DNA of 64,000 nt from Gp6-AA40 sp035496255. GTDB taxonomy: Bacteria; Acidobacteriota; Vicinamibacteria; Vicinamibacterales; UBA2999. The position numbers were made by a program, and so were the translations under genes. The DNA lies in NCBI GenBank assembly GCA_035496255.1, contig DATJEU010000033.1, positions 1 through 64,000 of the forward strand, read 5' to 3'. Shown here piece after piece: positions 43,416 to 50,225 of this stretch. Position 1 is the stretch's first letter. Each line of letters opens with the position of its first letter. Under the pieces are notes generated by a model. The model made no database searches. It was not told the DNA's origin and saw only the letters and a program-made list of their open reading frames with translations.

Positions 43416-43907
43416 TTGACGAAGAAACAGACCACCGTCCTCCTGGCGATTCTCGGCATCGTGGTCGTGTTGTGCGTCGTGTCCCTCGCGGCGGTGCTGA
43501 TGTTCATCCGTTCGATCGTGCACCAGCAGGACGCCGATGCACAGGCGGCCGGCACCGTAATGAGCGCCGCGCGCGCGACGTTCACCGGCGCAATCCCCAT
43601 CATCGAGATGCGCCCTGGCGGACCCGTGTTCACGCGGCCCGTGCCCGACGCACCGGCACCGTCGCCGTTGCACACCATGCATGTGCTGACCTGGGATCCG
43701 GATGAGCGGTCGCTGTCCCGAATCGATATTCCGTTCGGGCTGCTTCGATGGAACGATGCGCCGTTCACGATCGCCGGTCGGGTCACCGGCGGCTTTTCGA
43801 TGGAGCGCGTCGGGATTCATGCGCGCGACCTCGAGCGCTTCGGGCCGGCGCTTCTGTTCGACCAGGACATGCCCGACGGGACTCACACCTTAATTTGGAC
43901 TGACTAG
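43416..43907 (+). CDS. Single-pass membrane protein, unknown function
   Basis: A 163-residue product beginning MTKKQTTVLLAILGIVVVLC, with one N-terminal transmembrane helix, followed by a beta-rich domain of ~100 residues (HTMHVLTWDPDERSLSRIDIPFG; MERVGIHARDLERFGPALLFD). The start is a TTG at 43416 with ggag seven bases upstream; the frame is open far back, antisense to the racemase-like gene, and no ATG in frame is closer. I do not recognise the domain. It is divergent from the racemase-like gene. Confidence 0.6.
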   Translation: MTKKQTTVLLAILGIVVVLCVVSLAAVLMFIRSIVHQQDADAQAAGTVMSAARATFTGAIPIIEMRPGGPVFTRPVPDAPAPSPLHTMHVLTWDPDERSLSRIDIPFGLLRWNDAPFTIAGRVTGGFSMERVGIHARDLERFGPALLFDQDMPDGTHTLIWTD

Positions 43908-44012
43908 AGGACGAAGGCGCGTCGCGGGCCGGATTCCCATGCAAATCATCGATTTATCGAGTGGAGCGTCGTTTGCACAGTGGTCACCGCCAGCCCGGTG
44001 GAGGCGGAGACC

Positions 44013-44606
44013 ATGCAATCAATGAACTGGACACGAATTCTGGCGACGACGTTGGTGATGACGGGAGCCCTGGCGTGGGCCGGGCAGGCGAGTGCGCAGG
44101 TGATTCGGCGGCCGCCATCGACGATCGACCGGGATAGCCGCCAGGATCGCGCGCAGTACAACCGCGGTTACGACGAGGGCTATCACCGGGGCCAGGTCGA
44201 CGCCCGCAAGAACAAATCGTTCAACCCGTCAGTCGGCAACCGTGACGTCGATTTCCGTCAGGGCTTCGATGCCGGGTATCGCGTCGGTTACGACGAGGTG
44301 CGACGCGATCGCGGGATCGAACGGCGCGATGATCGCCGGGACGGCGTCGTGTTCGGCCGGCGGTCGGGCGGGGGTTATCAGGAGCCTGCGTTCGCGCGCG
44401 GCTACAGCGATGGCTACCAGCGCGGACTGGACGACGGCCGCGACCGGCGTCGCTACGACCCCGTCGGCGAGAAGGACTACCGCGAGGCCGACCAGGGGTA
44501 CTACGGCGGATACGGGTCGAAGGACGCGTACAAAAACAATTACCGCACCGGCTTCCGGCAGGGTTATGAAGAGGGATACCGGGACGGCGGGAATCGCCGC
44601 TACTGA
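44013..44606 (+). CDS. Secreted Tyr/Gly/Asp/Arg-repeat protein
   Basis: A signal peptide (residues ~1-26) is followed by a very hydrophilic 170-residue chain built from degenerate repeats: YNRGYDEGYHRGQVDA, RQGFDAGYRVGYDEV, ARGYSDGYQRGLDDG and RTGFRQGYEEGYRDGG. The spacing GxxxGYxxG recurs four times, each with Asp/Glu and Arg. It is probably a low-complexity coat or binding protein in the periplasm or envelope. The ATG at 44013 has ggagg upstream. A 12-bp hairpin after the stop may end its transcript. Confidence 0.65.
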   Translation: MQSMNWTRILATTLVMTGALAWAGQASAQVIRRPPSTIDRDSRQDRAQYNRGYDEGYHRGQVDARKNKSFNPSVGNRDVDFRQGFDAGYRVGYDEVRRDRGIERRDDRRDGVVFGRRSGGGYQEPAFARGYSDGYQRGLDDGRDRRRYDPVGEKDYREADQGYYGGYGSKDAYKNNYRTGFRQGYEEGYRDGGNRRY

Positions 44607-44672
44607 GTGATCCGCACATCAGCCGCACTGGCGCTGTGACGGAAAACACCGCTCGCCGGCACGACGATAACG

Positions 44673-44702
44673 ACGGTCACGACGTTTGGTCGTCGTGACC
44701 GT
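44673..44702. repeat. ACGACG-type inverted repeat, possible terminator
   Basis: acggtcacgacg (44673-44684) and cgtcgtgaccgt (44691-44702) form a perfect 12-bp stem with a 6-base loop, followed by ttcctt. The preceding cacgacgataacgacgg matches the word order of the repeat at 32215-32249. It may be a terminator for the Tyr/Gly-repeat gene and a copy of a dispersed hairpin family. Confidence 0.6.
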
Positions 44703-44727
44703 TTCCTTCCGCAGATCCATTCACCTC

Positions 44728-44877
44728 ATGACCGACACGCAGTTCATCGCGCTGAGCGCTGCCATCGCCGCCGCGTTCGCATGGATGATCGCGATGCGCC
44801 GCCGACGGCGGTCCACCCGCGTGCTGGGCGTGTGCATCGTAATGGGTATCTGGATCGCCTTTCGCCGGGTCTCCTGA
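44728..44877 (+). CDS. Small membrane protein, 49 residues
   Basis: The frame encodes MTDTQFIALSAAIAAAFAWM, then a short very basic loop (RRRRRSTR) and a second hydrophobic stretch (VLGVCIVMGIWIAF). It would be a two-helix hairpin in the inner membrane. The ATG at 44728 is preferred over an ATG at 44686, which would lie inside the hairpin repeat. No family recognised. The next 240 bp to the tRNA hold a repeat hairpin and a candidate promoter only. Confidence 0.45.
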   Translation: MTDTQFIALSAAIAAAFAWMIAMRRRRRSTRVLGVCIVMGIWIAFRRVS

Positions 44878-44902
44878 AGCATCTTCTGGTTCGGTGTAGG
44901 GG

Positions 44903-44920
44903 CGGGTCTGAAGACCCGCG
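44903..44920. repeat. REP-like hairpin, copy C (GCGGGTCT-GA-AGACCCGC)
   Basis: A perfect 8-bp inverted repeat around ga, preceded by gtaggg. It shares the ctgaag centre with copy B at 40114-40135 although the stem sequence differs. It is located after the small membrane protein gene. Confidence 0.55.
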
Positions 44921-45065
44921 CGACGCCATACAGACTGCCCATCGATCTCTAGGATCTGCGCGGCCTCGCGAGTGTCCAGACCGCCAGCGCGACGGCGGTG
45001 ACGAGCAGCAGCGTCGGCATCGGAATCACGAGCCAGACATTAGCACCGCCCGATGACGGCCGCGC

Positions 45066-45094
45066 TTTACTTCGGCTCAGTCGTCCCGTAACAT
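45066..45094 (+). promoter_or_regulatory. Candidate sigma-70-type promoter of tRNA-Glu
   Basis: TTTACT (45066-45071) and TAACAT (45089-45094) are separated by 17 bases and each match the -35 and -10 consensus at four of six positions. The tRNA begins 22 bases after the -10 box, allowing a short 5' leader. This is inference from spacing only. Confidence 0.4.
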
Positions 45095-45116
45095 CGGAAG
45101 TTCCCTCACGACCAGG

Positions 45117-45191
45117 GCCGGTATCGTCTAGGGGTTAGGACGGGTGGTTCTCAGCCATCAAACCGGGGTTCGAATCCCCGTACCGGTACCA
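45117..45191 (+). tRNA. tRNA-Glu (anticodon CTC)
   Basis: The 75-base gene folds as a standard tRNA: acceptor GCCGGTA with TACCGGT (one G-T pair), D arm GTCT...GGAC, anticodon stem GGTGG/CCATC with loop TTCTCAG (anticodon CTC at 45150-45152, reads GAG), T arm CGGGG-TTCGAAT-CCCCG, discriminator A, and an encoded CCA. Its last 16 bases (45176-45191) are exactly repeated at 46393-46408. Glutamyl-tRNA is also the substrate of HemA encoded at 61643. Confidence 0.95.
45176..45191 (+). repeat. att-like direct repeat, tRNA-proximal copy
   Basis: The sequence ccccgtaccggtacca forms the 3' end of tRNA-Glu. The identical 16 bases occur at 46393-46408, and identity stops exactly at the tRNA 3' end on the right. 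This is the pattern left when an integrase uses a tRNA gene as its attachment site. Confidence 0.65.
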
Positions 45192-45319
45192 GAAAATAGA
45201 TTCCGAGAAATTCCTGATTAAGAGGTTCACGGCCGGAACGAGGCGGCGTGGCGACGGCCGCCGCTTGGCGTCTGCCCAGGAACACCGTCCGTCGTGACGA
45301 CGGGACGAGGAGGCCAAAG

Positions 45320-45523
45320 ATGACAGGCAAGATTCGCACGTTGCGAGTTGACAAAGGGTTCGGGTTTATCAAGGACGATACCGGGAAGGATTACTTCTTC
45401 CATCAGAGTGCCGTCTACGGTGAGGGACTTGAGAATCTACGCGAGGGCGACAGTGTCGAATTCGACATCGGCGAAGGGCCCAAAGGGCCTCGAGCTGAGA
45501 ACGTCCGGCGCACTTCCACGTAG
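45320..45523 (+). CDS. Cold-shock-domain protein (CspA family)
   Basis: A 67-residue OB-fold nucleic-acid-binding protein with both RNA-binding motifs, KGFGFI (RNP1) and DYFFHQSAV (RNP2). It binds single-stranded RNA or DNA and melts structure during cold or stress. An ATG at 45320 with gaggagg six bases upstream sets the start; the frame extends back to 45248 without a ribosome site. The 128-bp leader could hold regulatory structure. It lies between the att-like repeats. Confidence 0.93.
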   Translation: MTGKIRTLRVDKGFGFIKDDTGKDYFFHQSAVYGEGLENLREGDSVEFDIGEGPKGPRAENVRRTST

Positions 45524-45603
45524 TCACGCGGGCGCCGATCCCGTGAGGGCTGGGCGGCGTCACCACACGCAGTCCCGGCACTCGCGTTGATCAGGACGGG
45601 AGG

Positions 45604-46308
45604 ATGAAAGCCTGGGAGTTGCTCGGCGAGTCATCCGCGCCTGATGGGACCGACATTCAGCTGAGGCGCCGCGACGACGAATACGTGATGCTGGCGCGCG
45701 GAAAGCCGTTGATGTCGAGCCGTCTCCATGGCTCCGAGGAAGCTTTGGCCACGTTGGGGTGCAGCCGTGCGCGAGCGCTGGAGCGGCCTCGAGTGCTCGT
45801 GGGCGGGCTTGGAATGGGATTCACGTTGAGGGCCGTCCTTGACGTGCTCCCATTCGACGCCGTCGTGACCGTCGCGGAGCTTGTCCCGGCTGTCATCGAG
45901 TGGAATCGGGCATCCCTCGCCGCACTGGCCGGACACCCGTTACGGGATCCGCGCGTCCGGATCCAAGCGACGGATGTGGGTTTCACGCTGCGGGCGAGCC
46001 CCGGTCGCTTTGACGTCGTGCTGCTCGACACGGACAACGGCCCGGCGGCGTTCACGACCGCCGACAACGCAGGACTCTACGACAATGCCGGCGTTGCCGC
46101 TGCGTTTGCCGCACTCCGTCCCAGCGGAACGCTGGCCGTCTGGTCAGCGTGGGACGACCGCAAGTTCGAACAGCGTCTCCGCTTCCACGGATTTCTCGTG
46201 GAACTCGCGAGGGTGCGCGCCCGCCTGCGCAGAGGCGGGCCGCGCCACACCATCTTCGTCGCGCACAAGAGCCCGGCGCTCTCCTCGTCAGCCTCAACGC
46301 TCGACTGA
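45604..46308 (+). CDS. Spermidine-synthase-like methyltransferase-fold protein
   Basis: A 234-residue Rossmann-fold protein with motif I VLVGGLGMGFTLRAVLD (residues ~64-80), AELVPAVIEWNR and DVVLLDTDNGPAA, matching the spermidine synthase/SAM-dependent group found in many bacteria as stand-alone genes. The N-terminal beta domain of true spermidine synthases is reduced to ~60 residues (EYVMLARGKPLMSSRLHGSEEALA), so polyamine synthesis is uncertain. It is the second gene between the tRNA-derived repeats. Confidence 0.75.
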   Translation: MKAWELLGESSAPDGTDIQLRRRDDEYVMLARGKPLMSSRLHGSEEALATLGCSRARALERPRVLVGGLGMGFTLRAVLDVLPFDAVVTVAELVPAVIEWNRASLAALAGHPLRDPRVRIQATDVGFTLRASPGRFDVVLLDTDNGPAAFTTADNAGLYDNAGVAAAFAALRPSGTLAVWSAWDDRKFEQRLRFHGFLVELARVRARLRRGGPRHTIFVAHKSPALSSSASTLD

Positions 46309-46392
46309 GTCCTTCGCCGTAGACAATTGTGCCTTGATCATGCGGCGACGCCGGTAAATTCCACCTTTTCCGCGGAACACCCTTTCGCATAA

Positions 46393-46408
46393 CCCCGTAC
46401 CGGTACCA
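46393..46408 (+). repeat. att-like direct repeat, distal copy
   Basis: An exact copy of the last 16 bases of tRNA-Glu (45176-45191). Upstream of it there is no T-loop or other tRNA sequence, so it is not a second tRNA gene. Together the two copies bound 1.2 kb holding the cold-shock and spermidine-synthase-like genes. No integrase gene lies between them. The 244 bp around it (46309-46552) carry no gene that I can support. Confidence 0.65.
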
Positions 46409-46552
46409 TCCTTCGCTCGCGCAACTGACGCTGAGCGAGCTTCCGAGGCAAGTCAGACAAGACCCTGCGCGCAAATCCGCTGACGCCTGAGATCCGGCGT
46501 ATGAGTAGGAGCGTGAGCCATTGCTGCAGACGCGCGGTGCAAGGCGGTTCGG

Positions 46553-47062
46553 CTACCGCAGGCGTCGTCCTGCCACCGGGGCTGTCGCCCGCACACGGTC
46601 ATCGTAGAGCACGCGCAAGAGCCGTTTCAGCATCGCAAACCGTCGCGTACCGAGCCGGGCTGCCCATTCCTGTTCCAGTTCCGCGACGGCCTCGCGAATG
46701 GTCCGCCCCACGGCCTCTCCCCGGCGAGTCAGCAGGATGCGCGTCGATCTCGCATCGTCGGGATCGGCGCGGCGCTCGAAGTAGCCGCGCCCTTCCAACT
46801 GATTCAGGAGGTAATTCATCGCCTGCTTGCTGACGCGCGCGTGCGCGGTGATCTCGGAGGGCCGGCGACCGTGCGGTCCGGGGTACTGGAGCAGGTTGAA
46901 ATGTGCCTGGTCGATATCGTCGAAGCCGGCGGCATGCAGCCGATCCAGGATGTGCTCACGCACGGTCTCATAGGGGACACGCAGCAGCGCGCCGATGAGC
47001 GGAGGCGGGGGCTCGGCTGGCGATTTAGTAAAGTCATTTGACTTCCTGGAGCGGCCGGACAT
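46553..47062 (-). CDS. MarR-family transcriptional regulator
   Basis: A 169-residue winged-helix protein. The recognition region reads RPSEITAHARVSKQAMNYLLNQLEGRGYFERRADPDDARS and is followed by the wing and a C-terminal dimerisation helix, all typical of MarR. The ligand is unknown. It is divergent from a cupin gene with 41 bp between the starts. Palindromes around its own start (47028-47080) suggest that it represses both itself and the cupin gene. Confidence 0.88.
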   Translation of the reverse strand: MSGRSRKSNDFTKSPAEPPPPLIGALLRVPYETVREHILDRLHAAGFDDIDQAHFNLLQYPGPHGRRPSEITAHARVSKQAMNYLLNQLEGRGYFERRADPDDARSTRILLTRRGEAVGRTIREAVAELEQEWAARLGTRRFAMLKRLLRVLYDDRVRATAPVAGRRLR

Positions 47063-47080
47063 ATAGTCCAGTCACTTTAC
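47028..47080. promoter_or_regulatory. Candidate MarR operator in the marR/cupin gap
   Basis: aagtcatttgactt (47031-47044) is a 6-2-6 palindrome of the type bound by MarR dimers. A second, weaker site, agtccagtcactttac (47065-47080), matches the reverse complement of 47028-47043 at about 13 of 16 positions. The first lies within the first codons of the regulator gene and the second straddles the promoter region between the divergent starts. Confidence 0.5.
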
Positions 47081-47103
47081 CAACGGGGACCCGGAGGGAC
47101 AAG

Positions 47104-47541
47104 ATGATCAGCACGACGGAGCGCATCAGGATCGGACAGATGGAAATCCGGTTTCTGCTCGAAGGCATGGCGACAAGCGGCTCCCTGGCCATGTTCGAAT
47201 TCGACGTGCCGGCCGATGCCCGCGTGCCAGTAGCCCATAGCCATGACGCCTATGACGAGACGATCTACGGCGTCACGGGCATGCTGACGTGGACGGTGGA
47301 GGGTCGCGTGCACAACGTGGGCGCGGGTAAGGTGCTGTGCATCCAGCGCGGCGCCGTCCACCGGTTCGACAACACGAGCGGCGCCGCGGCGACGATGCTG
47401 GCCGTGGTCACCCCGGGAGTGCTGAGTCCGCATTACTTCCGTGAGTTGGCGGCGCTCGTCGGCGCGGCTGCTGACGGTCCGCCGAACATCGGCGCGATCG
47501 CGGCGGTGATGCGGCGCCACGGGCTGACACCAGCGCCGTAG
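47104..47541 (+). CDS. Cupin-domain protein
   Basis: A 145-residue single-cupin protein: PVAHSHDAYDETIYGVTGML supplies the first motif (two His and a Glu) and GKVLCIQRGAVHRFDN the second (His), so a metal site is likely intact. The ATG at 47104 is supported by ggaggg. The reaction is unknown; small cupins of this kind include dioxygenases and isomerases. It is probably repressed by the divergent MarR protein. Confidence 0.82.
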   Translation: MISTTERIRIGQMEIRFLLEGMATSGSLAMFEFDVPADARVPVAHSHDAYDETIYGVTGMLTWTVEGRVHNVGAGKVLCIQRGAVHRFDNTSGAAATMLAVVTPGVLSPHYFRELAALVGAAADGPPNIGAIAAVMRRHGLTPAP

Positions 47542-47670
47542 CCAGGCGATCGTTCTTCGGCGTCCGAACAAGACCTGCTCTCGGCGCCTCGCCAAGACTT
47601 CGGTGTCCGCCCGCACGCGCATGGGCGCGGCATGGTCCGTCTACTGTGACTAGACAGATAGCCCCCATGC

Positions 47671-47895
47671 ATGACAGACACCTGTGACGCTGAATCCCGA
47701 GCTGCTGGCGCTGGCCGCTGGATCGGCACCGAACTGACGGCATTCGAAGAACGGGCAACGCTGGCGCGGGCGCGCCACACAGCGATCCGCCGGCTGCATC
47801 TCGCCGGGGTGTCGCTGCGGGAAGTCGCCGAAGCGCGGTCGTTCACCCACCAGCGGGTTCATCAGATCGTCGACGGCTCCGGCGGCAGCTGGTGA
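47671..47895 (+). CDS. Small helix-turn-helix protein
   Basis: A 74-residue protein whose C-terminal half reads RHTAIRRLHLAGVSLREVAE followed by ARSFTHQRVHQIVDG, a helix-turn-helix resembling sigma-factor region 4 or resolvase recognition helices. The N-terminal ~30 residues are helical. Only weak ribosome-site sequence precedes the ATG at 47671. It may be a DNA-binding regulator. The DNA after its stop (47896-48057) holds no gene I can support. Confidence 0.5.
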   Translation: MTDTCDAESRAAGAGRWIGTELTAFEERATLARARHTAIRRLHLAGVSLREVAEARSFTHQRVHQIVDGSGGSW

Positions 47896-48057
47896 CGGCG
47901 CCCGTGGCGGACGCGCAGCACGACGAAGGACGTCTGCGATCGCTGCGTGCGCGAGGCCGCGTGCACTGCGGAAGAAAGAGAACGGGACACGGACGCTCAG
48001 CGAGTGAGCGCAGCGCCGCATCACGCGCGCGGTTCGAAACCGCTATGATCGTGAGCG

Positions 48058-49437
48058 ATGCGCGTCCTGCTGAAGTTCCTCGTCTTCCTGATCATCGTCG
48101 CGGCGATCGTCGGCGGCGGCGCCTGGCTGTGGGCCGGTCGCCAGCCGGGACCCGCAATCGAACTGAAGCAACCGGACAAATTCATCGGCACGGCGACGAT
48201 GATGGAGCTGCGAGCCTCGTCGCCGGACGGCCGCTTCTCCCAGCTCGAAGCGGCGATCGAACAGAGCGGCAAGACGTATCCGATCTACGCGCTCGAGGCC
48301 GCGACCGCCGCGAAGACGCCGGCAGATCCGGCCAGGCAACTGATCGTGATGCGGCCGATTGGCAAACAGGCGGTGCCGGCGCTGCAGTCAGGCCCGGCCC
48401 GGATCGTCGTCCACGCGTCGCGGCCGGTGGTGTACGGCATCCGCCAGGCGGAAACGTCGCTGACGCGCGACGTGCAGGTGCGCCTCGACCCGCCGCGCGT
48501 GTCGGTCGTGTCGGCATTCCACTACATCAACCAGGGCGGCAGCGAATTCGTCGTCTACCGCGCCACCCCGGACGACGTCGAGTCCGGCGTCCGCGTCGGC
48601 GATATCGAGTATCGCGGCTATCCAGCCAGGGGCGCGGGCATCACCAGCGATCCGGCGCTGCATGTGGCGTTCTTCGCGCTGCTGTGGAATCAGGACCCCG
48701 ATGTCCCGATCAACGTCTTCGCGCGGGACGTGGCCGGCAACCAGGTGGTGACGCCGCTCGATCACATGGTCTTCCGCAAGCAGTTCCAGAAGAGCCGGAT
48801 CGAGATCGACGACAAGTTCATCTCGCGCGTGGTTCCAGCCATCGCCGCGAACTCGCCCAACGAACACATCCCGACCGACGACCTGCTGAAGGGCTTCCTG
48901 CAGATCAACGGTGACCTGCGGCGGAAGAACACCCAGTTCATTGAAGACCTCGCGAAACAATCGTCGCCGGAACTGATGTTTCACGACCAGTTCCAGCAAC
49001 TCGGCAACTCGCAGGTCGAAGCCAAGTTCGCCGACACGCGGACGTACTTCTACAAGGGCAAAGAGATCGATCAGCAGGTCCACCTCGGTTTCGACCTGGC
49101 GGTCACGGCCAACGTGCCGATCGTCGCCTCGCAGGCCGGCGTCATCGTGCACGCCTCGGACCTCGGCATCTACGGCAACTGCGTGATCATCGACCACGGC
49201 ATGGGCGTGCAGTCGCTGTACGGGCACCTGTCGTCGATCGGCGTCAAGGTCGGCGACAAGGTGATGAAGGGCCAGCAAATCGGCCGGAGCGGGATGACCG
49301 GCCTCGCCGGCGGCGATCACCTGCATTTCACGATGCTCGTCGGCGGTCAGCAGGTCTCCCCGGTGGACTGGTGGAGCAGGCAGTGGATGCAGGACCGCGT
49401 CTTGCGCAAAATCATGGCCGCGGGCGGCGTGGGATAA
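48058..49437 (+). CDS. Membrane-anchored M23-family peptidase
   Basis: A 459-residue protein with an N-terminal transmembrane anchor (LKFLVFLIIVAAIVGGGAWLWA), a ~260-residue extracytoplasmic beta-rich region, and a LytM/M23 zinc peptidase domain (~325-440). Zinc ligands are visible in QQVHLGFDLAV (His/Asp) and GGDHLHFTMLVGG (HLH), with the conserved SLYGHLSSIGVKVGD between. Such enzymes cut peptidoglycan cross-links or activate other hydrolases in the periplasm. The longer-than-usual middle region is unassigned. Confidence 0.9.
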   Translation: MRVLLKFLVFLIIVAAIVGGGAWLWAGRQPGPAIELKQPDKFIGTATMMELRASSPDGRFSQLEAAIEQSGKTYPIYALEAATAAKTPADPARQLIVMRPIGKQAVPALQSGPARIVVHASRPVVYGIRQAETSLTRDVQVRLDPPRVSVVSAFHYINQGGSEFVVYRATPDDVESGVRVGDIEYRGYPARGAGITSDPALHVAFFALLWNQDPDVPINVFARDVAGNQVVTPLDHMVFRKQFQKSRIEIDDKFISRVVPAIAANSPNEHIPTDDLLKGFLQINGDLRRKNTQFIEDLAKQSSPELMFHDQFQQLGNSQVEAKFADTRTYFYKGKEIDQQVHLGFDLAVTANVPIVASQAGVIVHASDLGIYGNCVIIDHGMGVQSLYGHLSSIGVKVGDKVMKGQQIGRSGMTGLAGGDHLHFTMLVGGQQVSPVDWWSRQWMQDRVLRKIMAAGGVG

Positions 49438-49444
49438 TTATCGA

Positions 49445-50218
49445 ATGTCATCACGACTCTCCCGGCCGCGGACATTCCTGTGGGCCGGCGTTCTGGTCGC
49501 GGGCGTCACCGCAGCAGCGTGCGGCGGCGGCACGACATCTCAGCAGGAAGTACCAAAAGCCGTGTCGAACCCGGTGGATCCGGCAACGGCGGGCAATGTC
49601 ACCGGCCACGTCACCCTCGACGGCACACCTCCTCCGAATCAACCGATCAAGACCGCCAGCGATCCCAACTGCAAAGCGGCGATCAACACGCAGACCTTCG
49701 TAGTCGGCGACGGCGGGTCACTCGCGAACGTGTTCGTCTACGTCAAGGATGGGCTCGGCAACCGTGTCTTCCCGGTGCCGACGCAGTCGGTCGTGCTGGG
49801 ACAGAAGGATTGCCAGTACACGCCACATGTCCTCGGTATCCAGGTGGGACAGACGCTCGACATGATCAGCAGCGATCCGACGCTCCACAACGTCCACGGC
49901 GGCGATCGTGACACCGCCAACCGGGAGTTCAACTTCGGCCAGGGAATTCCCGGCGTGAAGAACTCACACGTCTTCAGCACGAAGGAAGTGATCTTCCCGT
50001 TCTCGTGCGACGTGCACAAGTGGATGAAGGCGTACCTGGGCATCGTCGACAACCCGTTCTACGCGGTGACCGGCGCCGATGGCGCGTTTTCGCTGAAGGG
50101 ATTGCCGCCCGGCACGTACACGATCGAGGCCGTCCACGAAAAGGCGGGCCGCCAGACGCAGACGGTAACGATCGGTCAGAAGGAAACAAAGGACATCTCG
50201 TTCGCGTTCAAGGTCTAG
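49445..50218 (+). CDS. Cupredoxin-type lipoprotein
   Basis: A lipoprotein signal ends in TAAAC (lipidated Cys 26). The 257-residue protein has a short carboxypeptidase-regulatory start, two extra cysteines (76, 123), and cupredoxin ligands His148 (PTLHNVHGG), Cys188, His191 and Met194 (CDVHKWM), then a C-terminal GLPPGTYTIEAVHEKAG regulatory-like domain. It is the same plan as the cupredoxin at 36650. Its stop lies seven bases before ctaA, which suggests a role in copper delivery or electron transfer for cytochrome oxidase. Confidence 0.82.
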   Translation: MSSRLSRPRTFLWAGVLVAGVTAAACGGGTTSQQEVPKAVSNPVDPATAGNVTGHVTLDGTPPPNQPIKTASDPNCKAAINTQTFVVGDGGSLANVFVYVKDGLGNRVFPVPTQSVVLGQKDCQYTPHVLGIQVGQTLDMISSDPTLHNVHGGDRDTANREFNFGQGIPGVKNSHVFSTKEVIFPFSCDVHKWMKAYLGIVDNPFYAVTGADGAFSLKGLPPGTYTIEAVHEKAGRQTQTVTIGQKETKDISFAFKV

Positions 50219-50225
50219 GACTGCA

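Noticed and set aside
44950..45112. Minus-strand open stretch encoding a hydrophobic segment (LLLVTAVALAVWTLARP)
   Set aside because: It has no ATG or GTG start upstream of the hydrophobic part and would read into the tRNA on the other strand; at most a 23-residue peptide.
45135..45372. Minus-strand frames with VRGFEPRFDG-like endings
   Set aside because: They are antisense translations of the tRNA-Glu gene, a familiar artefact.
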